From assembly GCA_011009095.1 (NCBI GenBank), contig VTPC01002498.1:33556-97555 (forward strand): a DNA stretch of 64,000 bases. Direction: 5' to 3'. The DNA is from Ignelater luminosus. Its lineage: Eukaryota > Arthropoda > Insecta > Coleoptera > Elateridae. Numbering within the stretch: the stretch's first letter is position 1; each line of letters starts with the position of its first letter. A program made the position numbers and the translations under genes. A model generated the notes under the pieces. It saw only the letters and a program-made list of their open reading frames with translations. It did not search any database and was not told the DNA's origin. Of this stretch, positions 49,200-62,260 are shown in pieces.

Positions 49200-49960
49200 G
49201 CCCTTTATTCTTGTTGAGGGTGAAGTAGACTTGGAAATCTAGCCTCGTGTCCGGAGAAAATCGCGATAGGAAATCGTCGATCAGACACGACGTCTGTGCA
49301 TTATGTTCATCATCTACATCGAATCAGAAGAGCGCCCGCCAATTTAACAGGATTATTACTGTAAGGTGGTGGTGACATGCATGCACGTAGCAGCGATCGT
49401 CTTTTCTTGATGGAATTAATAAAGCGATCTCGAGCAAACCCATTCTGCGGAACGTCGGATGCAGGCGGACGAATAGATTTAAGTTGTCCTAGAGATGAAG
49501 AGTTGAGAAAGCAATTCGTTTTCTACAAATTTCAATCAACTGAACGTGATAGTTCCGGATCGAGATTGCGTTCGAACCAGAACTGATGAACGAAAGCGAC
49601 CAAGAGAATGCATGCAAGTAGTATCAAACCTGAACTAAATTATTTTTTCATTACTACCTGGTTAAATCGAGTCAAGGTATCGGGTTCAACAAATTACAGT
49701 GACCGTGATCGTGCGCGGGTCGTTGCCTAATGCCGATATCTCACGAATTGAGGGCCCCGTGATCGTGAGCCCTCGCGTTCGAGGGCATGACGTTTGCCAC
49801 CCACAAGAGATATGTACAATAAATCCATATTTCCGAAGTCGGCCTTTGTTACTTTGTGGGAACTACAGATTGGTGATCTCCGCTCGCAAACAGGTGACCT
49901 TTAAGGGTAACTGGATATGACACAACGACTGTATTGTTCGCGAGTCAATGATATCTTGAT
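49200..49960. other. CpG-containing island
   Basis: Mixed, non-repetitive DNA with frequent CG (for example GTGATCGTGCGCGGGTCG near 49706). Two plus-strand frames (49377-49586 and 49699-49920) have no recognisable features. A compact hairpin at 49769-49786 is listed separately. Regulatory or promoter DNA is possible. Confidence 0.38.
49769..49786. repeat. GC-rich tetraloop hairpin with a competing arm
   Basis: GCCCTCG and CGAGGGC form a perfect 7-bp stem around a 4-nt loop (CGTT). A third copy, GAGGGC at 49750-49755, could pair with the same GCCCTC instead. Confidence 0.6.
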
Positions 49961-51371
49961 CCCGTCTTGCAGTTATTATACTGAAATCCATAAAGCAACA
50001 ATAAAGGATAATAGCGACTTTTAGGCTTATTACTGTTCATACACAAAAGCTAATACCTTTTATTTTGTAATAATTTTTCAGTGTAATTCACCACGTTTTA
50101 TGTGTATGATAGACTAACCACGTAATAGCAAATATGGCGAGTGCACTTGATATCCTTACTCGTAAAAATAGCCTTAAAACTTTATCGTTTGCTATATTTA
50201 TTACAAGAACTATTAAATGATGAAAGTAGTTGAAGTGGAAAAAAAGTCCAAGATGGGCTAGTTCGTTTTTACGAAAACATTTAACGATGATTATATCATT
50301 GGGCGGTTTTTAAAAGGAATACCTACCTATTATAGATTCTATTCTGTTGCAGTGGAGTATAACAAAATTGCACCTCGAATAATAATTACTTTTTTATGTT
50401 TTAAGATAGTATTTCTTTCTTTTTTGTTATGTGAATAGGAATCAAACAAAAGAACAGGTCAAGCAGATCTTGACCATTTCACTTTTGCCATTAGAGTGAT
50501 TTTCAACTTTTCTCTTATGTAACATACTCGAGTTAAAGTTCTTTTGAGGTTTAAAAACTTTTTTTATTACTTACGTACAATCGGCAAAGTTTCCACAAAT
50601 ATTATCTTGTATATAGTATTGTAAACAAGACTGTATTTAGATGTTTAGAGGAAACAAATTCTGTTCACGGACTTGAAATTGTCTAGACTGATCATATGAA
50701 ATAGAGCAGAGCGTGTATGTAGCTCACTAAATGGTTTTTCGCGAACGGGCTCAAAAAGAAGAATTTTAGAAATCTAATTATATTAGGCTATAGTGTCAGG
50801 TGTATCTATAACAAAACAGACGAAGATCTATGTAGGTCACCCTACCTTCTGCTTAAAGGTAAACTAAGATGAAAATTTTAATTTCTCTGCTATATCAGTC
50901 TTTCGAAGGCCAAAATCTTTCTGATAATCTTTATAGCTGCATTCTTGTTCTTATGGTGACTTTCATTTAAGGATAAGTTTAGAAATTTACTGAAAAACCT
51001 TTAATACACAACAAAGTTTTGATAGATTAAGGCTGGAACACAATCTGATGCAGATAATAGCTGAAAAAGGCAAGAGCAAAGTAAATCTTAATGTAATGCA
51101 TAGAAAATGATACATGATGTGAAACTGTGGGATGAAGAGGAAAGACAATGAAAAGGATCAAAGACCTACCAAAAATGCGCAAAGTTACACACAATAAATG
51201 AATTAGAAGGAGCAGTGAAAAATCTGAAACTGAATTTTTTAGAAGAACAGCGAAATGGTTCAAACTTTCTAATAATTCCGAAAGTCTTTTGAAATCACAG
51301 TTACCACTGCTAATTTTCTTTACTATGCACTTTTCAGCATTTCTTAACATTATAAGTACTATCAAATCCAA
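49961..51371. other. A+T-rich non-coding sequence
   Basis: No gene recognised. A 115-codon minus-strand frame (51027-51374) is Leu- and Ile-rich with no motif and abuts the hAT-like repeat end, so it is treated as incidental. Confidence 0.55.
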
Positions 51372-51500
51372 CACTGGCGTAACTAAGGTTTTTTGTGCCC
51401 GTGGCGAAATTTAACCTTGGCGCTCTTTTGCTTTATTAACAAGGAAAACGTAGGGCAAAATAAAGTGCATGGCACATCACAATCCGTGATCATACTTTTA
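51372..51500 (+). repeat. Terminal fragment of a hAT-like repeat, copy B
   Basis: Starts CACTGGCGTAACTAAGGTTT and is the same repeat as the minus-strand copy at 35566-35435, in opposite orientation. After the ungapped first 50 bp the similarity continues through CTTTATTAACAAGGAAAACG. No second end was found before the tandem array that follows. Confidence 0.5.
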
Positions 51501-52110
51501 GCTCTATTGAGAAGATTAATGGGGGACGAAACCCCAAACTATGATAATATCTTCAGTAAGGAAGATAGTGTGGGAAAAACTAAAGCTAGATCTTTCGGGC
51601 TGGTTGTACTAAGTTCAGATTTTAAATCTAGGTTCAGCTACATAAAACCATTTGTTACAACAATCGTTTCTACTTGGTTGGAACAACCCACCCTTAAAAT
51701 GTAGTACGATCATGGTTGGGTATGTACTATTCAAGTTCAAGCTTATCTCTCCATTAACTTTCCTAATAAAACTAAAGACTGATGATCACATCTTTAGCTC
51801 TATTAAAAAGGTTAATGGAGTACCGAGCCTGGCCTTTGGCCATCGGAGATGGCTCATTGGATTACATCTCGGTCTATGTTTGTATCCTTAGCTATATTAA
51901 GAAAACCAATGCAGGACGAAACCAGACTTAGGACATGCGTATGCCTGTAGTTCTATTAAGGGCTGTTTGTACCATCTAAGTTCAAATTCTGATCGAGGTT
52001 TAACTATATATATAGACACAATTGTTACAATTTTTTCCTTGCAGTTGAACCTCGATCAGAATTTGAACTTAGTTTCTTCCTAAGAAAGTTATGTAGGGCG
52101 AAGCCAGATC
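51499..52110. repeat. Decayed, irregular tandem array
   Basis: A block like TAGCTCTATTAAGAAGATTA with AATGGGGGACGAAACC recurs at 51499, 51795, 51889 and (short) 51948, and weakly at about 52077. A second block like TTGTACTAAGTTCAGATT followed by a GAGGTT-type end recurs near 51605, 51723 and 51969. Spacing is uneven, which suggests losses or nested duplications. On the minus strand the copies share a short SGFxLHxF-type peptide (SGFALHNFL and SGFVLHWFS), with stops in most copies. Confidence 0.62.
51978..52070. repeat. 27-bp inverted repeat with 39-bp spacer
   Basis: The left arm (51978-52004, starting AAGTTCAAATTCTGATCGAG) and right arm (52044-52070) are reverse complements with one mismatch in 27. 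The spacer contains a TATATATA stretch. The arms are the second block of the surrounding array, so one array unit has been inverted, or the structure is the edge of a foldback element. Confidence 0.85.
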
Positions 52111-53029
52111 GTGTATAACCTCTGATGGGAACGTTGTCATTTCGAAAAGATTTATTGTCAACTGGTGTAAATTGTACTCTAGGCAGTCGGGACTTTCTAG
52201 AATATTGCAAAACTGTTGTTCTTTTCCTTCTCATGCAGCTGTTCATGAAATCATTTGGCGTCAATGGCTTTTGGCTGCGATGATGATACGCAATATCCCA
52301 CAATATTATTTTATTATTGGAAGTCTGCATTCAATTCATTGTGTACCATCAGATCTAAACGGTTAGATGATTTTTGAATTTAGAAATTTTGCTATATAAA
52401 AATTGTTTCTTTTTGGTTCGTAAATATCTCGGAATTGGGGGAATCTTCAAAGGAAGTCGTTGTTTTGTTTAGAAGATGTTTTTAGATTTGGTTCTGTAAA
52501 CAGTAGTAACGTCGTAGCTTTTGCACACCTTTTTCATTTGAGTTACTTGTCCAATTATAAATCTCAATTATTTTGCAATTTGTTTTCATGTGAATGGATG
52601 CACTCATTATGGTTGTGCACGTATTAGAAATTATAACAAAGAAAAGGTTTAATGGAGTCTCAAATTTGGATAGGTCTACAAAAGCGTTAAAATTCTATGT
52701 TTTCAAATTTTAACTTTTGATGTTTTTCTGTTATCAATATCATGCTGATTCTTGAAACTATGTATGGTGAATATTCCCAAATGTCTCCAAGAAGTGTTTC
52801 TATATTCTCTTTACCTAGATTGCCCTATTTAAAGAATTGCAGTTACGATTTGCAATAAACCGATAAAACTTAAACAATAGAAATACAGTATTGTCTAATT
52901 TACGTTAATCTCAATCAAATGTATTTGGTTGAATGCTGATGTGACCGAATTGCTTGCACATTTTGCATTAAACAAATTAGAAAATTCAACATTATTGAGT
53001 CACTGTAGATAAGAGGTTTTGCCGAAAGA
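52111..53029. other. Non-coding sequence
   Basis: A+T-rich with no gene recognised. A 101-codon minus-strand frame (52025-52330) overlaps the array edge and the first bases of this region; it is not supported beyond its length. Confidence 0.5.
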
Positions 53030-53830
53030 CTATGTTCTTATCAAATTTAGATACTTAAATCAAGCAAAATGATTACGTTTCAAACAAAGATGATTGGTTA
53101 CTTTTTTCACCTTTTGCTTCAGCAACCATGCGGAAAAATTTAATCCAAACAAAAAATTTGCAATCAATAGATTCTTCCCTTACACAGATCAGACAATCTT
53201 TGACATTTTCTATTTTCGTTAGATAACTATTTTTCATATTCCATGGTGTGTATGTAACCGCATCAAAGGATTCCGAATTTAGATCAAGATGAACAAACTT
53301 ATTCTTGGGGCCAAATAGGCTTTTATAATAAGTCTGCATATTTTGCGCCTCGAATGTCAAAACTCAATTGTTAGGATAGACTTCTGTTTGAAAGTTAGTT
53401 TTTGCTGTCGTTGAGTTTATTGGGGACAATTCGGTCCCGGCCAGTTCACTGTTCTTTTACTACGCTGGTGTTCTGGCAAAAACCAATAATTGTATTTTGA
53501 CCAAACCTAGATACTTTTAATCGAACAAAGTAATGAGATGGGTCTTATATACCACCAGCTAGGCCACTTAAGTTGTATTTCGTTCCATCTACGGAAATAA
53601 CTCTTTGTCGCCTTTGGCTTCAGTAACATGCACAAAGAACACGAATTAGACAAAATATTTGTGATTCTAGTCTTTTACTTGAATGGTCAATAAATGCATA
53701 GATTAGGCAAGTTTTGATCTTTTCCGACTTCTTAGAACTTTAGACTTTCTTTACATTCAATGGATCGTATGGAACGGCATCAAAAAAATTTGAGTTAGTT
53801 TTTATTGGTAAATCTAACATTATACGAGTT
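53030..53830 (-). pseudogene. Tandemly duplicated, coding-like relic of unknown family
   Basis: Two diverged copies lie 460-520 bp apart (about 53040-53300 and 53500-53820). On the minus strand both keep the same peptide blocks in the same order: FDAVTYTPW (53267-53241) versus FDAVPYDPL (53784-53758), then VKDCLIC versus IKTCLIY, then EAKGEK versus EAKGDK. Copy 1 lies in an open frame of 95 codons (53360-53073), opening with TTG or similar rather than a clear ATG. Copy 2 has a stop and a frameshift just before EAKGDK. In two aligned segments most nucleotide differences fall at third codon positions (GCA/GCC, GGT/GGC, GAA/GAC, GCG/GCC). I do not recognise the family. It could be a decayed tandem gene pair, duplicated exons, or transposon coding sequence. 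Confidence 0.4.
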
Positions 53831-55200
53831 GGGAATCAAGTTACATTCAAATTGAAAATTTCTTAAACCGTTACACTCTTACAAGTGTTACTGTTTATTT
53901 GGTCTTGTTACTTTTCATGTTGCTAGTTCCTCAATTATCAACTTGGCATTGCGGCTTGCCTTGACGACGCGACGCAACGCATTGATTGGATTAATCGTTG
54001 TTGTTATCGCTTTTTTGTGACTGTTAGTAATCGAACGGCCACTATAAGACACTATATCGAGATGGGTTGTTTTATCTGATTTTGGCCTTAATTCGATTTG
54101 ATCTGAGAACGACGGCATTCTTTCAGTCTGAGTCATTCCTAACACGATATGATAATGACTTCGCTATTTAATTTTATTCATCCATTATCAAGGTAGCGTG
54201 CAGTACCAGTAGCAAGAAAAGGAGAATCTTATGAAATTTTTACGAATTTATGTATTTCAGATGTTACTTAAAATGTCAAACAATGATTATTATTTATTTA
54301 CACGTTCTTACTGATCTGCTTTATCTCTTTAGCACTTACATTAATTAAGAATTCTCTTCTAACTTATCCTCATACAGGAAGTTGTCTTTCATCTTTTTTT
54401 GCTTCTTTGTGTAAACGATAATTTCTTAATTAATCAATGAGTCAATCAATCAAAGCAATAAATATCAAGAAGGAGGTAGCTGTATGAAATGATTTGACAT
54501 GAACGCCAAATTGTATGTGATACTGAATGATTTAAAAAGTCCTAATAGATCAATTCTAGTAAACTAGACCATTGTGTAAATTTCTTTACAATAAATCTAA
54601 TGAAAATAATGTATGGAAGTCGTGTTTTCTTTCAGACTATCTCGATTTTCTAAAGACACGATGTTAGATGCGAAGTGCCATTTATTCGTAATCGCAGAAA
54701 TTCTTTCTTCGTTTATCTAAACCGATAAAATACCTTAGATATAAGAAGCAGCTTATCTGATGAACAACCTGATACATTGGAGTGCTTTTAAATCCAGGAG
54801 CGAGAAAAATTTTTATGTCTTTTAACTTTGATACTTCTACTAACGGCTGAGAAACATTAGAAAAATGATTTATGGTACAGCCACCGCAAACACTTAATAG
54901 ACACAATAAAAATCACACAAATAACAGAATTCATAATAATTTTACTACATTTTTCTCAATATTTACGAAGTTGAAACTTTTTATAACCTTTTTTATTGCG
55001 TTCGAACTCCCCGAGAGTGAATTTCTTCAGACATTTAGAAACATTATTTATTACTTAGCCAATGCAATGAAATTGAATTCGGAATACTCTCTCTCCCTAG
55101 AAGTAATAAAGCGCGGAAGAAGACTCGAAATTTGTATAACTGTCAAATTTTAATAACCAACTCGGAATTTCTAATTTGTATCTAAAGTTAGAAGTCACTT
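53831..55200. other. A+T-rich non-coding sequence
   Basis: No gene recognised. Frames of 74-93 codons (53915-54145 minus, 54682-54906 minus, 54872-55153 plus) have no recognisable features. Confidence 0.54.
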
Positions 55201-57200
55201 GAGTAACGAGAACGAACTAAATAAGTAGTTACGAAAGATCATCTATCATTTCGAGCGTGTGACAAATTTGCTCTTTGAAATAGACGTAGCTTATTGTGGA
55301 GACGTCGGCCGTAAATATACAAATAACTCGTCTTTTTTCCCTTAGAGGGTGTCGGGCCAGGCGAGAGTCTAGGACCCCCCGACTGAGTTTAGGAGACTAG
55401 TGCTGGCTCAGCCCTGTCACTTTTATTGCTTTGAAAAAGTAAAATTAATTGTTGAAACACTCCTGGAGCCGCTCGAGGGGTCGTAAGGGAAAATAAATTT
55501 TAACCGGAATCTGGTAAACAACCCTCCGTAAACTTCACAAAGCATTCACTCGGTCAGCCATTTCGAATCCATATTGCCACCATAAAGTCATTTATACCTA
55601 AAGGATTGCAAAAATTTTAGCAAGACTCAAGGGTTATAGTACCGCTAGATAATAAAAATGGAAAGGGAACTGTAAAATTTGATTTTGCCGAATTTTATTG
55701 GGAGTTTCATAAAGTAAGGTTATATGATGGGACTCTTCGTATTACAAAAACATTGTTGTCGATGGTCACGTCAGGTGTCAAGTAATAAATCTAGGATTTC
55801 TGCAGATGCTTTAAAAGCCTTTAAGGTCATTCATTCCTGTGTTTGCTTTATTGATATCATAAAGTAACTGTTATTAAAGGGGGTTATGGGAAAAGCAAAA
55901 TTTCGTCGGAATTCGCAGTTATTAAGACCTTTACAGGTAATAAAATTTAGAAATATTTTTCTTGTTTATTGATGTCGTAAAGAGTTATCGGAATTATTAA
56001 TAATTTTAAGAATTTACCGTAAAAAGTGTCCGGGTAGAAATAATTGTAATTCACTGCAGAGATTCGCGTTTTCTTAGTATGAACTTTGAATAAACAATAA
56101 TTGCAATTGGTAAGTCATGTATATATATAACTGCAGCAAGCGGCAGGAATACAAATGAAGTTTGTTTGAAATGCAGCCAAAAAATATTTTTCCAACAGTT
56201 TATTTATGTATGTACTTTTAATTTTAGTATTTTTGGGGGAAAATAAATTTATTACATCGTACGGTCGTATCGATAAAAGATTTGTCAAATATATTACAAA
56301 GGGTCAAAAGTCATCATGGATATTCACCAAAAAATATCCTTTTTGGTTGTACCATTGTTTCGAGCATTGTCAACGACAAATGTAATAAAATTCGTTACCG
56401 GAGATTTATGACAGTAGGTATACATAATTTTTGTACGATATATCTCGGTATAATGGCCCACGGTTATATTTTGCAGTTGTAACTCAATTTTACTGCCGCT
56501 TTTTTTAGAGAGCCAATCTTGTTGTGTTCCGCGTTATTTTGAATAAATAAGGTTTTCAGCGACTTGGCCGAACGCGCAACTACATATTTTACGTTTAGAT
56601 TTATGACCAGTTGTAGTACAAATTGAAGATTTCCAGTAAAGAAGCCGTCTTCGATGTTATTTATCTGGATAAATGACATTTCCAAATGAATTATAACTAA
56701 GATCAACAACCCTCGGAGACACTACCAGAAGCAATGCTCAGCCAACTGGATAATTAAATAAATGCATTTCCTATTTTCCGATGCCGTAAGCCCCCGGTTA
56801 TTGTCTAGATTCATCTAGGGAACAAAATTTAATCTCTGAAAATCCAGCGTGCATCTTTTATTGCGTGCAGTCTGGTTCGGTCATGACAAACGCATGTGTC
56901 AATGGCACAAATGAAGTCTAGAATGAATATCAAGTCCCTAGTATTATCGTATTCTAAGCTAGGCAGGATAATTTATTGCCAGGATATCCCATATCCTCGC
57001 GTGCTAGCGCCTGTGCTGCAGCTTAGTCACATATAAACTGCAGTCGCACAGTAGACACTTTCGATCTAGTTAAATACAGACCATTTGCACACCACGCTCG
57101 CTATTTATAGGGCCGAATTCGCCCCCAACTGAGGGGCTAATATCTAATATCAGAAAGTACTTAGATTGGGGCAATCTGGTGCTACTCCTACACACTTCTT
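55201..57200. other. Mixed-composition sequence with CpG patches
   Basis: The stretches 55260-55560 and 56740-57200 are mixed in composition with C/G runs (for example GGACCCCCCGACTGAG near 55371). A TATAAA-like word at about 57031 is followed by unique sequence, but no initiator or open frame supports a promoter. No gene recognised. Confidence 0.45.
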
Positions 57201-60000
57201 TTATCAAGTCCCTAGTTGAAACGTCTTATGGAATAATCCTGTTTCCCTCGCTCTACTGCTTGTTAATGAAGTTGAGACGTTTTTTTCCATCATTTTAATT
57301 TGTTTATTGCTATTTCAATGAAATTATTTTATTCCCATTGCAGACATATTAAAGAAGCGGATTTAATTTATTTTATTCAAACGCTTCTCGTTTTTCCTCG
57401 GAGATTTATTCTTCTTTTTTTATTTATGTGGGCGTATAATTTTTGTTAGTTCCTTTTAAAGAAAATGGCAAGAAAACATTCTTATAATCTACCTAACCAA
57501 ACTTAAAACGTAATTTGTTCAAGTGTAAAGGTCACTGCAGACGTTAACAACTTTGATATTAAGTTTTATGAATTCAGTTTATTAAAGTTCTACGACTAAA
57601 CCTAAGACGTTTTTGTTAGATCCCACAGTTAACAAAACACGCAGCAAATAATATCTTAGTATTGTCTGAAATATTAATGAAGAAATGAACAAGGAGAACA
57701 GAATTTTGGTTTAGTTCATTGTTCATCGTATTACTTGGTCTTCTTGATTTATTCAATCATTTTATGTTATTTTCTTGGCTTGGGCTCTTCTTGAAGAAAA
57801 CTATACTTAGATAAGGTCTTCAGATTTTCTATTTCAACAGATGCAGTTTTTTATTGACATGAACATCATTTTGATAGACCACACTAGATGACCAGGAAAG
57901 AGATTGTTATCGTTGGCTTAATTTGCAAAAGCCCTAAAGTCTATTTTTGTGAAAATTGAGTTTCACACAAACTGCAAAAACTGTTCCATTGTCTTTTGTA
58001 ATTAATTTTGCAGACTTGAATTCTAACGCTATAAAATGCGGACGCGAAAGTCAGTATAACTCCCTCATTGTGGACTGTTGGTTGCCATCTGTTTTTATAG
58101 TTTATGTTTATAAAAAAAATGATTTTGAGTTCTTCCTGTAATAGTATCTGAACTATTTTGGGAATTGGCCCTGCAAACGTTCCTGGGTCATTTTTGCGTG
58201 TTTTATCAAATCTCCAACGGATTTGTAAAGTATTTTATGAGTGGCAGAGTAATTCTCTAATTCTCACAAATTTCATGTCCAAGTTCCGTTTCTATTTTGT
58301 ATTCCATCTGTCCAAAAACGATGAAGAGTCCTATACTCATGAATATTTTCTATAGTTCTAAATATAAGAGTGAGTGGTGAGCTTTCAAGTTGCTTTAAGC
58401 AAGGAACATTTACCATGGATGTTTTCGAAGGTAGACTTCTATACAGTTTGTCCATTTTAAGAAGAAAATTTTGGCTTTTGATCAATTGTCCAGATTATTT
58501 TTAACAATGATGCTTACTGCCTTGGGATGGTATTAAATCTGGAAGTTGTCTTGTCTTTTCATGCCCTTTGTCTGACCGACTCTTCAAATGAAATCACAAC
58601 AATCTTTCTTCAGCCTAGATATATTTTGCCAGTTTTCGTTGTAATGTACTAAACGTAGCTTAGTTGGCCAACACGTCTGTCTACCATATAATGAAGAAAG
58701 ATTACGTTGTCAATGTTTGGATTAATAATTGAGTCAGTCTCTTCTTTTTAGTTTAGGGCATGTGTGTATACTTGACTATCTTTAATTTATTGGTTTTTAA
58801 TTTTTTTCATGGGAACGCTTTAACAATAATATAGTTTTGCCAAGAAGAGTTCATTATTAGGTTTGGTGATCTTTTTAACAGAGTTAATCCAGGATTCGAT
58901 GTCGAGTCATTGCGAGCAACGCCAAGACACTAGATAAGAGACCAACGTTATAACGAACTATAGGCTATGATCTGGACTAGACAACATACCTTTCTTTATT
59001 TGCTTGCAAGTCAGCGCAAGTGCAAGTCCAAACAAGTCACAAATACAATCTTTGAGATCTAGTACATAGTTTCTAGATGATTAGTCATAATTTTGTCTAT
59101 CAGAATTGCTTGGTGGAAGTGTTTATTTAGAAAATTAATTCTTGATACCATTGCAGCTGAACTTTCCATGGTCAAATCGTCAAGCGTTTTGGGCAGCTAC
59201 TAAAGTCACGTCTTTGACGTATTGTACATACATCTTGATTAACTGCATTTTTCGCTTACCTTTTACCCATGACTAGTGTTCGATGCGTTCAGCTATTGCT
59301 CTGTCGTTATTACTGGCTCCTTCAGTCAGGAATCCTTCAAGAAATTAAATGAACTACCCCTATACTTCCTGACCATTATATCATTTTTCCTGATGATAAA
59401 AAAAACTTCATTATACCATTTGCTGTGTAAGGTTACCTCCTAATAGCAATCTTGATTTTGTTGAACCAACATTACATTAATTACATTCATTAGTTTGTAT
59501 GCTTTGATATTACGTTGTCGGCCTTGATCAAAACAAATTTCTTTGTTGTTCTTTTCAATTTCTTTCAACCTTCCTTCCTCTTCGATTGAATTAAACTGAC
59601 CGCTGTCAAACGCTTGTATTCGTAATTTTTGATTGGATTCTGAAGGGTAACCAATAATAATTCTTATACACTCACCAGCTATGGTTATCATTTTTAGTCG
59701 GAAATAGTTATTGTTGTTGCAGTCTTCATTAAACAAGTACAACAACCAGAAGAAAAGAAAATAAACTCCAAATTATGAAAGAATGAGCTTGACCCGTAGC
59801 TTAAAATCGTCTTTCTAATTGAAATTGAGGTTAACTTGAAAGTTGTCTTCAGAATAGAAAAATAAAGGTATTTGAACATTACCGTTGCTGAAGCTTCTAA
59901 CATACATCACAATTATATATTGCTTAATTAAACATTCGTTAACGCTTGTCTAAACGAAAAAAGAGTTATAAATTTTATAGCTATTTTAACGTGAACGCTC
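57201..60000. other. T-rich non-coding sequence
   Basis: No gene recognised. A 101-codon minus-strand frame (59440-59745) has a charged, protein-like stretch but matches no family I know and overlaps another open frame. The T-rich texture resembles that near 17.7 and 45 kb. Confidence 0.52.
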
Positions 60001-62260
60001 GAAAGCAGAATTAATAATGGCGACGAAATAAATATTATCGGCCATATTTCAACATTTCTTCTAATTAATTGCATATAGTTCGTTGAAAAACCGCTTATTT
60101 ATTGCCACTAGCGTTAAATTTGTTGTTAGCTGGGGCGTTATTCGCGGGTTCTGGATAAAAAATTACCCCGAGTGGGTGCAAGAGGCAGTTTCTATACCAA
60201 TTTACGGTCCCTAACAAGGGATTATATTTTAAGAAATTCTGCCGTTAATTAGAATGTATTTCGCGAACGGCAGCAATTAGAGTTGGAGTGATGACAGGAA
60301 TTGCCGCAATAAACGGTAATAAACATCTTGTCTTCGTTTGTTTAGAATTATGACTTCACAAGTCCCGCTTCGTGAATCCCTCGAGATTCGGAGACGCTTG
60401 TGATGTGTTTCCTGCTGCCTACATACAAGATTGGACAAAGGATCTTTTCTAAAGGTTGTTATTTATGAGGGATTTGTAAAATGCGGATCTAAAGCACGCA
60501 ATATTTTATCGTCTCTTGCTATTGGATTTGGTGTTCTCCGAAATTTGCTTTATTTGTTTAAAAAAGAAGTGAGCGCAGTTTTCCACTCCAGAACCTTCAG
60601 GATTCCATTTTCTCACAAGATATCATAAAAATGGTCATATTTGGTTCATTCACATTAGAGCAACATAGTGGGTAATAAATTTTTGTAAAATTATTCTATT
60701 GTTCTTTTACCGAGTTTACGCCGATGAACATGATCTAATGCATAATGAAGAAAAAATTTAAAGTTCGCGATTATTATTTTTTATGGCGGAAAGGCTACTT
60801 CCTTGCCCGAACAAGATTTTTAAAATTTCTTCAAAGAAGGTTTTGCGCATTATATTAAACGAATGGTGATTGTTATGCTAAGACGGAATAAATTAAATGC
60901 TAATATCTTTCGAATTCAACTATAACTACAGTTGTAAACTTGGCATCTTCACAGTTTATACGAAAATTACAAAAACAAACCATAAAATCATTGCGGACTC
61001 GGCTTGTTGTAATGGTTCCTTTTATATTGTTTTCCAGGTCGTTTGAAGTTTATTATCAACAAATTACGAATTATAGCTGTACTTTGGTATTATGATTTGA
61101 CGTATCTCTTGAAATATTTCGTCTAAACATGAACTCCATTAAAATTTTAATAGAGAGAAGTTATTCTTTACCATTTACTTCCTGTTCCCTGTATAAATTT
61201 GGTCGTCTTTTTTTGATCAAGCCCATACTTGGAGTGAATACCTTCGCGCATTTTCTGGCCTACTTGATCCTAACAATGAGTCTTTCAGAAAATAACTTTA
61301 CTTTAAAAGTCAGGGCGAAGACAGATTGCAACGCCAAAGCGGACGAGCGCATTTTTGCAATTTTTGGCACCCATAGTGTTGAAAACCTGTTTGGGAGATT
61401 GGACCACAAAGTATGAGGCACTTACTACGCCTTGTTGTTACTTTAAAAGCCGCAATTTTGGCGAAATAACATTACTTAGTCGTACAAGCTGTCGATGAAA
61501 TCGTCTACAGCAGCTTTTCATACCCACAAAATTCCTCTAATTATTCCTGCTCGAATTTTATTTTAAAACGATAAATTTTTTCTTTTAAGCTTCTTAAAAG
61601 TCACCCTATTCACCACCGACACCTGGTTTTACTATATTATTCCCGCATTTTTAGATAAAGAGAGAGGTGTTTTTAATTCTTAAATGTTGGACAGAGACGT
61701 GAATTTAAACTGATGAAGGTTATACGGGGAGAATCTTTTGTATCAAGTTTTCCAAAACATTTCTTCGAGCATAAAATTGCGTGCCCAGGTGTCCGGTAAT
61801 TGTGGGCATAATGGGACAAATTGGTCCCAAATAAATGTTGCCAGCTCCGCTGTTTGTGTCATCTAGTTTGAATTGTCACCCAACCTTTGTCCTCGACGCT
61901 GGCGGCTGCAAATTGTTCAATTCATTGGAACAAAGCTGACCAGTGCGTTTATATGTAAATTTCAAATGAAAACACCACAAATATTAGTCTGGTTGTTTGT
62001 GTTTATAGGTGTTTTGCTAGAATTATAGCAATGTTAACCAGAACGACTATCGATGCTTACTCTGATTGCATATTTCACACATTTTGTTGTAGATGTGCAG
62101 CTCCAATATTTTTTTCACGAGCTTTTTTTGTGTTCAAGAGGACGCGCCCAAGCATTGTTATTACAGTTGTTGTAACCTTGCATGCTGAACGGTCATTACA
62201 GTGTTTTTCTTGTATTTATTATTACGAACCCTACTCGTGTGTTTCGTATTGATTGAATAT
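60001..62260. other. Mixed-composition unique sequence
   Basis: Patches at 60110-60420 and 61750-61930 contain CpG and are non-repetitive, as in the other islands. Frames at 60431-60628, 61129-61416 and 62031-62252 have no recognisable features. No gene called. Confidence 0.48.

Noticed and set aside
57025-57065. TATAAA-like promoter candidate
   Set aside because: No initiator at the proper distance and no gene downstream.
59440-59745. 101-codon minus-strand frame with charged stretches
   Set aside because: No family recognised, and it overlaps another open frame in the same low-complexity region.
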